A DNA stretch of 64,000 bases from Proteus penneri (GCF_003144535.1 NZ_PHFJ01000006.1:62001-126000); one strand, 5' to 3'; counted from the stretch's first letter, positions 17,335 through 28,830 are shown. Numbers and translations are program-made. The notes: a model not told the origin generated them from the letters alone.

Positions 17335-18564
17335 ATGAAAAAACATTTTCTAAAATATCTTATGATCCCCGTCGCTTTACTGACATTGAATGCGTGTAGC
17401 CAACGTTCGTCATTACCACCAGCGACACAACCTTCTATGTTAAATCAACAGAACAGTGTGCCTGAATTAACACAATGGCCTACGGCATTAAGCCCTAATG
17501 TAAGCAATGCAAGAACACTGTTTGATAAATATGCCTCACAAATTTATCAAAAAAGTCATCCTCAAGGCATGGTTATTGTCATGATCAATAACTCTCAAAC
17601 CTTGAATCGTTCTTTTGGGACAACAACACCTGAAAGCCGTAATGCACCATCCATGAACTCACTGATCCGCATCGCGTCTATCACAAAACTGATGACGAGT
17701 GAAGTGATGTTAAAGTTACAAGATGATGGAAAATTATTAGTCACCGATCCACTGCAAAAATATAGCTACTATGGTGTAGACATCCCATTAGTTAGCGCTC
17801 AATCCCCTATCCGTCTTTATCATTTAGCAAGCCATACCAGTGGTTTTCCACGAGAACAACCTGGCGGAAAATGGGGAAGACCTGTTTTTATTTGGCCAAC
17901 TCATGGCGACCGTTGGAACTGGTTAAAAAAAGCAACATTAACATCGCCTGCGGGTAATCAAGCTGCATATTCAAATTTAGCGTATGACTTATTAGCAGAT
18001 GCCTTAGTGAAAGCATCAGGTAAAAGTTATCCTCAACTTTTACAACAATATGTCACTCAACCTGCCGGTATGACTAACACAACATTGACGCCAACCCCTG
18101 CACAGTGCCAAAGATTATTAATAGGATATAAACCAAGCCCATGTTCTGACACTATTGCTGCAGCCGGAAGTGGTGGTGTGTACTCGACGCCTGCCGACAT
18201 GCAACGTTGGATGCAAGGCTTTTTGACTTCTCATAATGCCATGCGAAAAGCAACGGCAAGCAAAGAGCAATCTGTCTATTTCCCTCGTAATCGACTCTCT
18301 TCAATAGAAGGAATGGATGTTGCGGGTCGTGCTGATGGTGTAGGTTTAGGTTGGGTTTATATGGCTCCCGCCAATGGAATTCCGGCGATTTACCAAAAAA
18401 CCGGCGGCGGTGGCGGGTTTAATACTTATATGGCAACCATTCCTGAATTAAATATCGGTGTATTTGTGGTGATCACCCGTAAACCTAATGGCACTAAATT
18501 TAGTGAAGTGACTCAGGGGACTAATGCGCTTGTTCGAGCACTAGCAAAAGATTTTTATCAGTGA
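17335..18564 (+). CDS. ampH: AmpH, D-alanyl-D-alanine carboxypeptidase/endopeptidase
   Basis: Class C beta-lactamase-like penicillin-binding protein that trims peptidoglycan stem peptides and cross-links in the periplasm. Active-site motifs are SITK at residues 115-118, YSN from Y212, and KTG from K355 followed by a glycine run. The remaining sequence follows E. coli AmpH closely (REQPGG.W.RPVF.WPT, GLGWVYMAP). The N-terminus is a lipoprotein signal (LLTLNAC), unlike the cleavable signal of E. coli AmpH. ATG 17335 was chosen over TTG 17323. It converges with lptG across a shared terminator. Confidence 0.92.
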   Translation: MKKHFLKYLMIPVALLTLNACSQRSSLPPATQPSMLNQQNSVPELTQWPTALSPNVSNARTLFDKYASQIYQKSHPQGMVIVMINNSQTLNRSFGTTTPESRNAPSMNSLIRIASITKLMTSEVMLKLQDDGKLLVTDPLQKYSYYGVDIPLVSAQSPIRLYHLASHTSGFPREQPGGKWGRPVFIWPTHGDRWNWLKKATLTSPAGNQAAYSNLAYDLLADALVKASGKSYPQLLQQYVTQPAGMTNTTLTPTPAQCQRLLIGYKPSPCSDTIAAAGSGGVYSTPADMQRWMQGFLTSHNAMRKATASKEQSVYFPRNRLSSIEGMDVAGRADGVGLGWVYMAPANGIPAIYQKTGGGGGFNTYMATIPELNIGVFVVITRKPNGTKFSEVTQGTNALVRALAKDFYQ

Positions 18565-18584
18565 TCGCAAACACGATAGCGATA

Positions 18585-18614
18585 AAAAAAGCGCCTTACC
18601 TAAGGCGCTTTTTG
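18585..18614. terminator. Bidirectional terminator between ampH and lptG
   Basis: AAAAAGCGCCTTA, CC, TAAGGCGCTTTTT: a perfect stem flanked by A and T runs, usable from both sides. Confidence 0.9.
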
Positions 18615-18639
18615 TTTTTCTGGCTGAAGTGGATATTAC

Positions 18640-19719
18640 CTAGCGATTACGCCTCATCAATAACCATAGACTCAATGTTAGGAATAATATTGCTGGTACT
18701 AATGCTGCAATCACGGCAGGTATACCATAAACCAAACTTAATCGTCCTGAAACTTCATTGACGATATAAAACAGGAAGCCAAAAGAGATACCCGTTAGAA
18801 CTCTTAATCCCATTGGTACAGTGCGTAATGGGCCAAAGATAAATGACAATGCCATCAGCATCATTACCGCAACAGAAACTGGCGCAAAGATTTTTTTCCA
18901 GAAATTCAGCTCATAGTTTGCTGATTCTTGCCCACTCTGTTTTAGATATTTAACATATTGATAGAGTCCACTAATCGATAATGCATCTGGATCTAAGGCC
19001 ACAACGCTCAGTTTTTCTGGCGTTAATCGGGTTGGCCATTCAAGTGATACCTGTTTTTTACCGGTGATTTTTTGTGGATTGGTTAAGTCTGATTGTTCGA
19101 CTTGTTTTAGCATCCACGTTTTTTTATCGACATCATAGGTTGCACTTGATGCATAACGCACCGTTTCTAGTTTTCTATCATTATTAAAATCATAGAGCGT
19201 GATGCCTTGCATCTCATTTTGGCTCTTTATTCGGTTGATATGAATAAATTGGTTGCCATCTTTAGCCCACATACCACGGTTAGTAGAAACTAAAGAGTTA
19301 CCCATGATTTTTTCAGCACGATAGTTACGTGCATATTGTTCACCTTGTGGTGCTCCCCATTCGCCAATCAGGACTGTCAACAGTACTAATGGAATAGCGG
19401 TTTTCATCACAGAACCTGCGATTTGCAAACGTGTAAAACCAGATGCCTGCATCACCACCAGCTCACTACGTGTTGCCAATGCGCCTAACCCTAATAATGC
19501 ACCGAGTAACGCAGCCATGGGGAAGAAGATCTGCACATCTTTAAGGATATTTAAGATCGCATAAATACCCGCATCAAGTGTGGTGAAATCCCCTTGCCCT
19601 ACTTTACGGAGTTGATCGACAAATTTGATAATGCCAGATAGAGAAACCAGCAAAAATAGTGTCATCAAAATCGACTGTAAAATAGTACGCCCGATATATC
19701 TATCTAATACACCAAACAT
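18640..19719 (-). CDS. lptG: LPS export ABC permease LptG
   Basis: Inner-membrane permease of the LptB2FG complex, which extracts lipopolysaccharide from the inner membrane and feeds the LptC-LptA-LptD bridge. 359 residues: three N-terminal membrane helices (FGVLDRYIGRTILQSILMTLFLL..), a periplasmic jelly-roll domain in the middle and three C-terminal helices. The start overlaps the lptF stop by one base, as in other enterobacteria, so the two are translationally coupled. The ATPase LptB is encoded elsewhere. Confidence 0.96.
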   Translation of the reverse strand: MFGVLDRYIGRTILQSILMTLFLLVSLSGIIKFVDQLRKVGQGDFTTLDAGIYAILNILKDVQIFFPMAALLGALLGLGALATRSELVVMQASGFTRLQIAGSVMKTAIPLVLLTVLIGEWGAPQGEQYARNYRAEKIMGNSLVSTNRGMWAKDGNQFIHINRIKSQNEMQGITLYDFNNDRKLETVRYASSATYDVDKKTWMLKQVEQSDLTNPQKITGKKQVSLEWPTRLTPEKLSVVALDPDALSISGLYQYVKYLKQSGQESANYELNFWKKIFAPVSVAVMMLMALSFIFGPLRTVPMGLRVLTGISFGFLFYIVNEVSGRLSLVYGIPAVIAALVPAILFLTLSLWLLMRRNR

Positions 19720-20816
19720 CAGGCAACTCCTTTCTTAAAGCGAGCTCGGAATTTACGCATAGGCAAGGTATCCCAAACATTCAATAAGATTGCCAAGGCA
19801 AGATAAACGCCATTAACACTCCACATCGCAATGAGAGGGTCAACTTTTCCTTTTTCGCCATTAGAATGTAGCGAACTTTGTAATAAGAAAAAGACCAGAT
19901 AAAGCAACATTGCGGGTAACATACTTAATACGCGACCTTGGCGTGGGTTAACTTCACTTAAAGGCACGACCATCACCGCCATAATGACAACAGAGAAAAT
20001 CAAAGTTAAGCGCCAATGGAATTCAGCAATAGATTCTGTTTCATTAGAATGCCAAAGCTCAGACATTGTCTTTTGTTCTACGCGATTGCGATTAGTCGTA
20101 GATTCTCGATGGCCAATTACCGCTTGGTAGTCATTAAAATCGGTAATACGAAAATCACGTAGTACTGCCGTACCTTCATAGCGAGTCCCCTCACTCAATA
20201 CGACTATCTGATTCCCGTTAGGTAATTCTTTGGTATAGCCTTTATCTGCCACTACAACAGAAGGACGCTGATCTTGCGTTGGACGCAATTGTGCAAGGAA
20301 CACATCTTGGAATTGGTTTCCTTTTACACTACCAAGATAGAGTACCATATTGCGGTCACTGGACATTTTAAATTGCCCTTCCATCAACGCGGCTAAACTT
20401 GGGTTTGCTTTAGCATCCTCAAGGACTTGCTCTTGATGCACCGAAGACCAAGGAATAAGCCAAATGACATTTCCTGCAGCTAATGCGCTGGTCAGTAATG
20501 AGAGCAACAGTGCCGCTTGCACTAATGCTTTCTTACCTATTCCGCACGCATTCATGACGGTTATCTCACTTTCAACATAAAGTTTGCTGTAAGTCATCAG
20601 AAGCCCAAGAAAAAGGCTTAATGGAAGAATAAGCTGTGCCATCTCAGGAATTCCCAGCCACAGCAGAGAAACCACGAGGTTTGTAGGAATGTTACCTTCA
20701 ACAGCAGCCCCTAAAATTTCAACCAGTTTCTGGCTAAAAAAGATAAGCATCAAAATAAATAAGATGGCTATCTGGCTTTTAAGGGTTTCCCGAGCTAAAT
20801 ATCGAATTATAATCAC
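19719..20816 (-). CDS. lptF: LPS export ABC permease LptF
   Basis: Partner permease of LptG, 365 residues, with the same architecture: three helices, jelly-roll, three helices. The start is GTG 20816 (MIIIRYLARETLKSQIAILFIL), matching the conserved N-terminus of the family. It diverges from pepA across 286 bases, an arrangement conserved in enterobacteria. The lptFG genes are essential for outer-membrane assembly. Confidence 0.96.
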   Translation of the reverse strand: MIIIRYLARETLKSQIAILFILMLIFFSQKLVEILGAAVEGNIPTNLVVSLLWLGIPEMAQLILPLSLFLGLLMTYSKLYVESEITVMNACGIGKKALVQAALLLSLLTSALAAGNVIWLIPWSSVHQEQVLEDAKANPSLAALMEGQFKMSSDRNMVLYLGSVKGNQFQDVFLAQLRPTQDQRPSVVVADKGYTKELPNGNQIVVLSEGTRYEGTAVLRDFRITDFNDYQAVIGHRESTTNRNRVEQKTMSELWHSNETESIAEFHWRLTLIFSVVIMAVMVVPLSEVNPRQGRVLSMLPAMLLYLVFFLLQSSLHSNGEKGKVDPLIAMWSVNGVYLALAILLNVWDTLPMRKFRARFKKGVA

Positions 20817-21102
20817 GCTAGTTATGCCTGTGAAAACTTGTCTTTTTGCAGGAAAATCGCTAACTTCGTTGTATATCTATCATTTGTGCATCTCAGTTAG
20901 ACATTCTTGCAGCCCAAATGATATCAAAACATGCTATAAACAGGTTCCCAATAAGAACAAGCTTATAAGTTAGCTAAATTAGTTGTGTTCAATTAATGCA
21001 TTTAGCTTAACATAAAAAGTAAACTTTCTATGGGGTAGATTAATGCGGATCACTATTCTAAACGATACTTTCCGTTTTTGTCTTTAATATTCAGGAGAAC
21101 GC

Positions 21103-22611
21103 ATGGAGTTTAATGTAAAAAGCGGCAGCCCAGAGAAACAACGCAGCGCTTGTATTATCGTGGGGGTGTTTGAGCCTCGTCGTTTATCTCCGATCGCGGA
21201 GCAACTTGATAAAATCAGTGATGGCTATATCAGCGCCTTATTACGCCGAGGTGAGCTGGAAGGCAAAGTTGGACAATCACTGCTGTTACATCATGTACCT
21301 AATGTTCTCTCTGAGCGCGTTTTACTGATTGGTTGTGGTAAAGAGCGTGAATTGGATGAACGTCAGTATAAACAGATCATTCAAAAAACCATTAACACGC
21401 TCAATGAGACTGGCTCCATGGAAGCCGTATGCTTTCTGACTGAGTTACATGTTAAAGGTCGTAATAATTACTGGAAAGTACGTCAAGCGGTTGAGACTGC
21501 AAAAGACTGCCTCTATACCTTTGATCAACTAAAGAGCAATAAGACAGAATTACGTCGCCCATTACGTAAGATGGTCTTTAATGTTCCTACTCGCCGTGAA
21601 CTACCTAGTGGTGAGCGAGCCATTGCTCATGGCTTAGCTATCGCATCAGGCATTAAAGCATGTAAAGATTTAGCAAACATGCCACCAAATATCTGTAATG
21701 CTGCTTATTTAGCTTCTCAAGCGCGTCAATTAGCAGACTCCTCTTCAAATGTTTCTACGCGTGTTATTGGCGAAGAGCAAATGAAAGAGCTCAATATGAA
21801 TGCTTACCTTGCAGTAGGACAAGGCTCTCAAAATGAATCTTTAATGTCGATTATCGAATATAAAGGCAATAAAGATCCTGAAGCTCGCCCAATTGTGTTA
21901 GTCGGTAAAGGGCTGACATTTGACTCGGGTGGTATTTCTATCAAACCTGCTGATGGCATGGATGAGATGAAATATGACATGTGTGGTGCTGCAACGGTTT
22001 ATGGTGTGATGCGTGTTGTTGCTGAACTCCAGTTACCGATTAACGTCATTGGTGTACTTGCGGGCTGTGAAAATATGCCGGGTGGAAAAGCCTATCGTCC
22101 TGGTGATATCTTAACAACAATGTCCGGCCAAACCGTTGAAGTATTAAACACCGATGCTGAAGGTCGCTTAGTATTATGTGATACGTTAACTTATGTTGAG
22201 CGCTTTGAGCCTGAGTTAGTTGTTGATATCGCAACATTAACAGGTGCATGTATGGTGGCTTTAGGGCATCACTATAGCGGATTAATGTCTAACCATAATC
22301 CATTAGCACATGAGTTAATGAATGCATCAGAGCAAGCGGGTGACCGCGCTTGGCGTCTACCATTAGGCGATGAGTTCTATGAACAAATCGAATCTAATTT
22401 TGCTGACTTAGCAAATACAGGTGGCCGTTTAGGTGGCGCAATTACTGCCGGTTGTTTCTTAGCGCGTTTTGCGACGAAATATAACTGGGCTCACTTGGAT
22501 ATTGCGGGTACAGCATGGCGTTCTGGTAAAGCCAAAGGCGCAACAGGTCGTCCTGTTTCTTTACTGTCTCAGTTCTTACTTAATCGCGCGGGTTTGAATA
22601 GCGACGAGTAA
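21103..22611 (+). CDS. pepA: Cytosol leucyl aminopeptidase PepA
   Basis: Hexameric M17 zinc/manganese aminopeptidase. In E. coli it also acts as a DNA-binding protein in Xer recombination and in carAB control. 502 residues, full length. The metal- and substrate-binding segments [15 protein letters not shown] and [10 protein letters not shown] are intact, as is the C-terminal [11 protein letters not shown] 21103 follows TTCAGGAGAACGC, a strong ribosome site. It is the first gene of pepA-holC-valS. Confidence 0.97.
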   Translation: MEFNVKSGSPEKQRSACIIVGVFEPRRLSPIAEQLDKISDGYISALLRRGELEGKVGQSLLLHHVPNVLSERVLLIGCGKERELDERQYKQIIQKTINTLNETGSMEAVCFLTELHVKGRNNYWKVRQAVETAKDCLYTFDQLKSNKTELRRPLRKMVFNVPTRRELPSGERAIAHGLAIASGIKACKDLANMPPNICNAAYLASQARQLADSSSNVSTRVIGEEQMKELNMNAYLAVGQGSQNESLMSIIEYKGNKDPEARPIVLVGKGLTFDSGGISIKPADGMDEMKYDMCGAATVYGVMRVVAELQLPINVIGVLAGCENMPGGKAYRPGDILTTMSGQTVEVLNTDAEGRLVLCDTLTYVERFEPELVVDIATLTGACMVALGHHYSGLMSNHNPLAHELMNASEQAGDRAWRLPLGDEFYEQIESNFADLANTGGRLGGAITAGCFLARFATKYNWAHLDIAGTAWRSGKAKGATGRPVSLLSQFLLNRAGLNSDE

Positions 22612-22716
22612 TACCGCATAATTATCAGGGTTAAGGTATTACCCTATTATTAGGGTAAATAGAGCAGACTCCAAGAAGGGTATTGCAACGCAATACCCTT
22701 CTGTTATCGGGATATC

Positions 22717-23166
22717 ATGAAAAACGCCACGTTTTATTTAATGGAACACCCATCAATACACGATGATTTACAGGCTCATGAGTGGCTTGCCTGTCAACTT
22801 ACCGCTGAACATTGGCGATTAGGCAAACGTATTTTGTTGGTTTGTGAGTCTCAGGCTCAAGCTGAATTGCTTGATGAGGCATTATGGGCAAGAGAACCTC
22901 ATCAGTTTGTTCCTCATAATCTTGCAGGTGAAGGGCCTCGTTATGGCGCTCCTGTTGAATTATGTTGGCCTGGAAAACGTGGTAATGCACCTCGTGATCT
23001 CTTGATTAATTTGCAATCTCAATTCGTAGACTTTGCCACAGCTTTCCATGAAGTGATAGACTTTGTACCTATCGATGAACAATTAAAACAGTTGGCGCGT
23101 GAACGATATAAAATTTATCGTAGCGTCGGCTTTACTTTGACAATGGCTACGCCGCCAACCTATTGA
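22717..23166 (+). CDS. holC: DNA polymerase III chi subunit HolC
   Basis: Clamp-loader accessory subunit that links the polymerase III holoenzyme to SSB through psi. 149 residues, [13 protein letters not shown].., with the conserved [24 protein letters not shown] region and a C-terminus ending ..[14 protein letters not shown]. It is placed between pepA and valS as in E. coli, 13 bases before valS. Confidence 0.95.
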   Translation: MKNATFYLMEHPSIHDDLQAHEWLACQLTAEHWRLGKRILLVCESQAQAELLDEALWAREPHQFVPHNLAGEGPRYGAPVELCWPGKRGNAPRDLLINLQSQFVDFATAFHEVIDFVPIDEQLKQLARERYKIYRSVGFTLTMATPPTY

Positions 23167-23179
23167 ATACGTAAAGAAT

Positions 23180-26068
23180 ATGGAAAATAAATCCGCACCG
23201 AAAGAGCCATCGCTCGACACAACTTATAACCCCGCAGAGATTGAACAACCTCTGTATCAGCATTGGGAAAAAAACGGCTATTTCAAAGCCAATGGCGATA
23301 CAACAAAAGAAAGCTTCTGTATCGTGATCCCACCGCCAAACGTCACAGGTAGCCTACATATGGGTCATGCTTTCCAGCAGACCATTATGGATACCATGAT
23401 CCGTTATCAGCGCATGCAAGGTAAAAACACCTTATGGCAGTCAGGGACTGACCATGCGGGTATCGCGACTCAAATGGTCGTTGAGCGTAAAATTGCCGCT
23501 GAAGAAGGTAAAACTCGTCATGACTATGGTCGTGATGCGTTTATCGACAAAATTTGGGAATGGAAAGCCGAATCAGGCGGTAACATCTCTAACCAAATGC
23601 GTCGTTTAGGTAACTCGGTTGATTGGGAACGTGAACGTTTCACCATGGACGAGGGTTTATCTAAAGCGGTTAAAGAAGCTTTTGTGCGTTTACACAAAGA
23701 AGATCTTATCTACCGTGGTAAACGCCTTGTTAACTGGGACCCCAAATTACACACTGCGATTTCTGATCTTGAAGTCGAAAACCGTGAAGTTAAAGGATCT
23801 ATGTGGCATCTGCGTTATCCTTTAGCGGATGGGGCAAAAACAGCAGAAGGTAAAGATTACCTGATTGTTGCAACAACACGTCCTGAAACCATGTTAGGTG
23901 ATACTGGTGTTGCGGTTAACCCAGAAGATCCTCGCTATAAAGATTTAATTGGTAAAGAAATTATTCTACCAATCGTTAACCGTCGTATTCCTATTTTAGC
24001 GGACGAACACGCGGATATGGAAAAAGGTACCGGTTGCGTAAAAATCACCCCTGCTCACGACTTTAATGACTATGAAGTTGGACGTCGTCATCAATTACCA
24101 ATGATTAATATCATGGATTTTGACGGCAATATCCGTGTGAGTGCAGAAGTATTAGATACTAATGGTGTTGAGTCTGATATTTACAGCACTGAAATTCCAG
24201 CAGCCTACCAAGGTATGGAACGCTTTGCTGCCCGCAAAGCAATTGTCGCTGAATTTGAACGTCTAGGTTTACTAGAAGAGATCAAGCCTCACGATTTAAC
24301 CGTACCTTACGGCGACCGTGGTGGCGTGGTTATCGAGCCTTTATTAACAGACCAATGGTATGTTCGCACAGCACCTTTAGCGAAACCCGCAGTTGAAGCC
24401 GTTAAAAATGGCGATATCCAATTTGTACCAAAACAGTACGAAAATATGTACTTCTCATGGATGAATGATATCCAAGATTGGTGTATTTCTCGTCAACTGT
24501 GGTGGGGTCACCGTATCCCTGCTTGGTACGACAATGAAGGTAATGTCTATGTCGGTCGTGACGAAGAAGAAGTTCGTCGTGAAAACAATATCGCCGCTGA
24601 TGTGGCATTACGCCAAGATGATGACGTATTGGATACATGGTTCTCATCTGCACTATGGACATTTTCAACATTAGGCTGGCCTGAAAATACTGAAGCACTG
24701 AAAACATTCCATCCAACGAATGTCTTAGTCAGTGGATTCGATATTATATTCTTCTGGATCGCTCGCATGATCATGATGACCATGCACTTTATCAAAGACG
24801 AAGACGGTAAACCGCAAGTTCCATTTAATACGGTTTATATGACAGGTCTTATTCGTGATGAAGAAGGCCAGAAGATGTCAAAATCCAAAGGTAACGTACT
24901 AGATCCTCTGGATATGATCGATGGTATTTCATTAGAGAACCTGTTAGAAAAACGTACTGGTAATATGATGCAGCCACAAATGGCTGAAAAAATTGCTAAA
25001 CGTACTCGCAAAGAGTTCCCTGAAGGGATTGAAGCACACGGTACAGATGCACTGCGCTTTACCTTAGCCGCATTAGCGTCAACAGGTCGCGATATTAACT
25101 GGGATATGAAACGTCTATCTGGTTACCGTAACTTCTGTAACAAACTGTGGAATGCAAGCCGCTTTGTTCTGATGAATACTGAAGAGCAAGATTGTGGTTA
25201 CCAAGGTGGCGAAATGACATTCTCACTCGCAGACCGTTGGATCTTAGCTGAATTTAACAATACCGTTAAAGCCTATCGTGAAGCATTAGACAACTATCGT
25301 TTCGATATCGCTGCAGGTATTTTATATGAGTTCACTTGGAACCAATTCTGTGACTGGTATCTGGAGCTATCAAAACCTGCAGTACACAAAGGTAATGATG
25401 CACAAAAACGCGCAGCTCGTCATACTCTGATTGAAGTGTTAGAAGGCTTACTGCGTCTTGCTCATCCAATCATTCCATTTATCACAGAAACCATCTGGCA
25501 ACGAGTGAAGGAAGTGAAAGGCATTGAAGGTGAAACCATCATGCTACAAGCTTTCCCTGAATTCGATGCTTCGCTGGTGGATGAACAAGCACTTAACGAT
25601 CTTGAGTGGATCAAAGAAGTGATTGTTGCCGTTCGTAATATCCGTGCTGAAATGAATATTGCACCAGGTAAACCACTTGACGTTATCTTACGTGGCGCTG
25701 ATGACAATGCTAAACGCCGTGTTAGTGACAATATTGGTTTCTTAAAAGCTATGGGTCGTTTAGCTGATATTCGTCCATTAGCAGAAGGTGAAGAAGCACC
25801 ATTATCAGTGACTAAACTGGTTAGCGGTGCAGAATTGCTGATCCCAATGGCTGGCTTTATCGATAAAGATGCAGAGCTTGCACGTTTAGATAAAGAGATT
25901 GAAAAAGTAGAGAAAGATATCACAACTTTAGACAGCAAATTATCTAACGATGGCTTTGTTAGCCGTGCGCCAGAAGCAGTTGTTGCTAAAGAGCGTGAAC
26001 GCTTAGCGACATGTCTAAGCGCAAAAGAAAAGCTCATTGCACAGAAAGTCTCTATCGCCTCTTTATAA
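23180..26068 (+). CDS. valS: Valyl-tRNA synthetase
   Basis: Class I aminoacyl-tRNA synthetase that charges tRNA-Val. 962 residues, with the HIGH-type HMGH at 60-63, KMSKS at 565-569, an editing domain between them ([15 protein letters not shown]) and a C-terminal coiled coil ([20 protein letters not shown]). It follows holC closely and ends at a strong terminator. Confidence 0.98.
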   Translation: MENKSAPKEPSLDTTYNPAEIEQPLYQHWEKNGYFKANGDTTKESFCIVIPPPNVTGSLHMGHAFQQTIMDTMIRYQRMQGKNTLWQSGTDHAGIATQMVVERKIAAEEGKTRHDYGRDAFIDKIWEWKAESGGNISNQMRRLGNSVDWERERFTMDEGLSKAVKEAFVRLHKEDLIYRGKRLVNWDPKLHTAISDLEVENREVKGSMWHLRYPLADGAKTAEGKDYLIVATTRPETMLGDTGVAVNPEDPRYKDLIGKEIILPIVNRRIPILADEHADMEKGTGCVKITPAHDFNDYEVGRRHQLPMINIMDFDGNIRVSAEVLDTNGVESDIYSTEIPAAYQGMERFAARKAIVAEFERLGLLEEIKPHDLTVPYGDRGGVVIEPLLTDQWYVRTAPLAKPAVEAVKNGDIQFVPKQYENMYFSWMNDIQDWCISRQLWWGHRIPAWYDNEGNVYVGRDEEEVRRENNIAADVALRQDDDVLDTWFSSALWTFSTLGWPENTEALKTFHPTNVLVSGFDIIFFWIARMIMMTMHFIKDEDGKPQVPFNTVYMTGLIRDEEGQKMSKSKGNVLDPLDMIDGISLENLLEKRTGNMMQPQMAEKIAKRTRKEFPEGIEAHGTDALRFTLAALASTGRDINWDMKRLSGYRNFCNKLWNASRFVLMNTEEQDCGYQGGEMTFSLADRWILAEFNNTVKAYREALDNYRFDIAAGILYEFTWNQFCDWYLELSKPAVHKGNDAQKRAARHTLIEVLEGLLRLAHPIIPFITETIWQRVKEVKGIEGETIMLQAFPEFDASLVDEQALNDLEWIKEVIVAVRNIRAEMNIAPGKPLDVILRGADDNAKRRVSDNIGFLKAMGRLADIRPLAEGEEAPLSVTKLVSGAELLIPMAGFIDKDAELARLDKEIEKVEKDITTLDSKLSNDGFVSRAPEAVVAKERERLATCLSAKEKLIAQKVSIASL

Positions 26069-26103
26069 GCACTATCGCTTTAAAGTCACAGAGATTGATA
26101 ATG

Positions 26104-26129
26104 AAAACCCGCGTTTATCGCGGGTTTTT
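26104..26129 (+). terminator. Terminator after valS
   Basis: AAAACCCGCG, TTTAT, CGCGGGTTTTT: a compact GC-rich stem followed by T residues. The rest of the gap up to 26430 is AT-rich with no gene seen. Confidence 0.9.
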
Positions 26130-26430
26130 ACTTAGTTTCTTTCAGTCAAAAAATAAAACCATTTTTCACTTTATTTCTTATTATTCTCGGTTCTATTCTC
26201 GTTAATATGTCTTTCTATTACTTATTTTCTCTTAAATTTAATCACCCACTAAAATATAACGCTAGCAATAAAGAGGGTAAGTAAGCAAAGAAAAAAGGTT
26301 TACGGTTTACAAACACGCTTAATCAATTAAGATAGTTTTTGTAGCCATCCGCGCTACTTTCAATGAAGAAGTTCCTTTCCGGTGCTCTCTCAATAAATAA
26401 TCAAAAAATATTCTACTAATAAGTGAAACG

Positions 26431-26952
26431 ATGAGTGCAACTATGACTGCAATCCAAACTATAACCCCAAATATTGTTATCCGAGCTATTGAAGAAAAAG
26501 ACAACGCAGGTATTGCACGCGTTATTCGTGAAGTCTCTGCGGAGCATGGTTTAACTGCTGATAAAGGCTTTGCGGTTGCCGATCCGATTTTAGATACTCT
26601 CTATGAAGTTTATCATCAACCGCGCAGTGCTTACTGGGTGGTAGAAATGGATGGAGAAGTTGTTGGCGGTGGCGGTGTCGCACCACTTGCTGGTGGTGAT
26701 GGCAATACTTGTGAATTACAAAAAATGTATCTTTCATCCAAGCTGCGCGGCAAAGGTATTGCGAAAAAAATCGTTCTGCAATCTCTTGAATTTGGTAAAG
26801 AGCAAGGCTTTAGCCGCTGCTATTTAGAAACCACAGATATCTTAAAAGCGGCTGTTGGTTTATACGAAAAACTAGGATTCGAATTTATTGATGAAGCATT
26901 AGGTAACACTGGACATAGTGATTGTGAGATCCGTATGGTGAAGCCACTTTAA
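26431..26952 (+). CDS. GNAT-family N-acetyltransferase
   Basis: A 173-residue acetyltransferase with a single GNAT domain. [21 protein letters not shown] (about residues 93-113) is the acetyl-CoA pyrophosphate-binding motif A, and [15 protein letters not shown] is motif B. The N-terminus [22 protein letters not shown] is typical. It is a single-gene unit between the valS terminator and a weaker terminator. It lies near where E. coli carries yjgM, but I could not confirm orthology. The acceptor is unknown. Confidence 0.85.
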   Translation: MSATMTAIQTITPNIVIRAIEEKDNAGIARVIREVSAEHGLTADKGFAVADPILDTLYEVYHQPRSAYWVVEMDGEVVGGGGVAPLAGGDGNTCELQKMYLSSKLRGKGIAKKIVLQSLEFGKEQGFSRCYLETTDILKAAVGLYEKLGFEFIDEALGNTGHSDCEIRMVKPL

Positions 26953-27372
26953 GCGTTCTTGCTGTTCCCTACGCCATACCATAAATAAAATAAGCTCTAC
27001 TTTACCCGTATTTCTTATGCGGGTTTTTATTAGCCCTAATAGCATCTATTAGCACAAATTCTATTCATCAAAATGGTATAAACACAGTATATTTCTATGT
27101 TTGTTTTCATAATTAGTTTCTTAATTAAATATCATTAAAAAATTATTAATGAATTTTTTATCTTAAATATTATTAAAACTCACAAGTTTAAATTATTTTC
27201 CATTTTACTCTAGATAATTAGATCCCCCCTCTTAAATAAAATATTATTTATCTTGTTTTATATTTTAAAAAAAAGATTTTTTTATATTGCTATTTATAGC
27301 TAATTTAATATCTTTATACAGATAAAGTCATGTATTGGCTTTTATCACTCTAAAATTTAAAAGGAATTTTTG
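26953..27372. other. AT-rich gap after the GNAT gene
   Basis: It holds a short terminator (ACCCG..CGGGT plus T-run, 27004-27029) for the GNAT gene. AT-rich sequence then forms the upstream region of the small lipoprotein gene. No other gene is seen. Confidence 0.6.
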
Positions 27373-27540
27373 ATGAAAAACTTTGTTAAAATTGCACTTA
27401 TTGCTTCTGTCATTACTGTAATGACTGGTTGTACTGGTAGCGTATACAATAAAGAAAAAGACTGTAACTATGACTACTTACTGCACCCAGCCGTTTCTGT
27501 TTCTAAAATTATTGGTGGTTGTGGCGACACAAATAAATAA
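27373..27540 (+). CDS. Small lipoprotein, YhfL family
   Basis: A 55-residue precursor with a classical lipoprotein signal (MKNFVKIALIASVITVMTGC, Cys20 acylated). A short mature part with three further cysteines includes CNYDYLLHPAVSVSKIIGGC, which closely resembles E. coli YhfL. AAAAGGAATTTTTG precedes the ATG as ribosome site. It is a single gene closed by a perfect terminator. The role is unknown. Confidence 0.85.
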   Translation: MKNFVKIALIASVITVMTGCTGSVYNKEKDCNYDYLLHPAVSVSKIIGGCGDTNK

Positions 27541-27564
27541 AGTTTAAGAAACAATCGTATTAAT

Positions 27565-27613
27565 AAACTACATTCTGGCTTATTGTTGCTAAGAAAGAAT
27601 GTAGTTTTTTCTA
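27565..27613 (+). terminator. Terminator after the YhfL-like gene
   Basis: AAACTACATTCT (27565-27576) and AGAATGTAGTTT (27596-27607) form a perfect 12-bp stem, followed by further T residues. Confidence 0.85.
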
Positions 27614-27893
27614 TTTAATAGAAAAAACAATAATTAAATTTATTCAATTAAAATATCCTTACTCAATTATTCAAATATAACCTATTTATTGTTTCTATTT
27701 TCTTTATTACAGATCTTTTATTTTTATCCACTCAAGTTATTCATTTTTTTTGAACACCATCAACAAAATCCCCCTATTTTGTTCATATCGCGAACACTTT
27801 ATGATCAGCTTCATTAAGAAATCGCAATAATCTGTATTACCTCCTTCTGTGTCTTGGTTATTGCGGTTTCTTTCCTAAACTTGGAGAACAATC
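27614..27893. other. Upstream region of the pirin gene
   Basis: AT-rich with no gene. GTTC-N7-GAAC at about 27780-27794 is a short dyad that could bind a regulator. CTTGGAGAAC just before ATG 27894 is the ribosome site. Confidence 0.4.
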
Positions 27894-28763
27894 ATGACTA
27901 TCAGACAGATTAATCATATTTATTCGGCGCCAAATTCACACTGGGTAGGCAATGGCTTTCCAGTCAGCACCTTATTTTCCTATCAGGAAAATGGTGAGAA
28001 ACATAGCCCGTTTCTGCTGATGGATTATGCTGAACCAACACTGTTTAAACCTGTTACCAATGCCCGTGGTGTAGGCGCGCATCCTCATCGTGGGTTTGAA
28101 ACTGTGACAATCGCTTATCAAGGTGAGGTTTCTCATCATGACTCTAAAGGCCATGCAGGAACTATTACCGCAGGTGATGTGCAATGGATGACCGCTGCTT
28201 CTGGTATTTTGCATAAAGAATATCACTCTGAAAAAATGACCAAAGAGGGTGGCGTATTAGAAATGGTGCAACTTTGGGTAAACCTGCCGACAGCATACAA
28301 AATGACAGAGCCTCGTTATCAGGCGCTGAAAGCAGAGGATATCCCTCATGTTGAATTACCTAATAGCCAAGGCTATGTCAGAGTGATTGCGGGTGATTAT
28401 GCCAATACACAAGGTGTGGCAATGACCTACTCACCGCTAAATGTGTGGGATCTGCGTTTAAATCGCGCGGGTGTTTCACATCACAGTATTCCTGAAGGCC
28501 ATAATGCAATGCTGTTTGTGGTGAGAGGTGCTGTACATATCAATGACAGTGAAATTGCACGTCAACACGATATGGTGATGTTAGATAATCATGGCGATAC
28601 ACTGACATTAGAATCAATGGGTGACACCATTGTTTTAATTCTAACTGGTGAGCCCATTAATGAGCCTATTGCAGGACAAGGGCCTTTTGTAATGAACACG
28701 CCAGAAGAGTTACAACAGGCTTTTGATGATTATGACAATGGCAAATTTGGTGTGATGGATTAA
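27894..28763 (+). CDS. Pirin-family protein (bicupin)
   Basis: A 289-residue protein of two cupin domains. The N-terminal one has the metal-binding HPHRGFETVTI motif, with further His/Glu ligands in the GILHKEYH region. Family members include the quercetin 2,3-dioxygenase YhhW of E. coli, redox sensors and proteins of unknown substrate. It is a single gene, converging with rraB across a long hairpin. Metal and substrate cannot be assigned from sequence. Confidence 0.9.
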   Translation: MTIRQINHIYSAPNSHWVGNGFPVSTLFSYQENGEKHSPFLLMDYAEPTLFKPVTNARGVGAHPHRGFETVTIAYQGEVSHHDSKGHAGTITAGDVQWMTAASGILHKEYHSEKMTKEGGVLEMVQLWVNLPTAYKMTEPRYQALKAEDIPHVELPNSQGYVRVIAGDYANTQGVAMTYSPLNVWDLRLNRAGVSHHSIPEGHNAMLFVVRGAVHINDSEIARQHDMVMLDNHGDTLTLESMGDTIVLILTGEPINEPIAGQGPFVMNTPEELQQAFDDYDNGKFGVMD

Positions 28764-28782
28764 TAGCTCTCCCCTTAAAACC

Positions 28783-28830
28783 AATAGTACCAGTCACAAA
28801 GTAACGATTTTGTGGCTGGTACTATTATTT
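28783..28830. terminator. Terminator hairpin between pirin gene and rraB
   Basis: AATAGTACCAGTCACAAA (28783-28800) pairs with 28808-28825 over 18 positions with one G-U, and T-rich sequence follows. It probably serves the pirin gene and perhaps rraB on the other strand. Confidence 0.8.
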
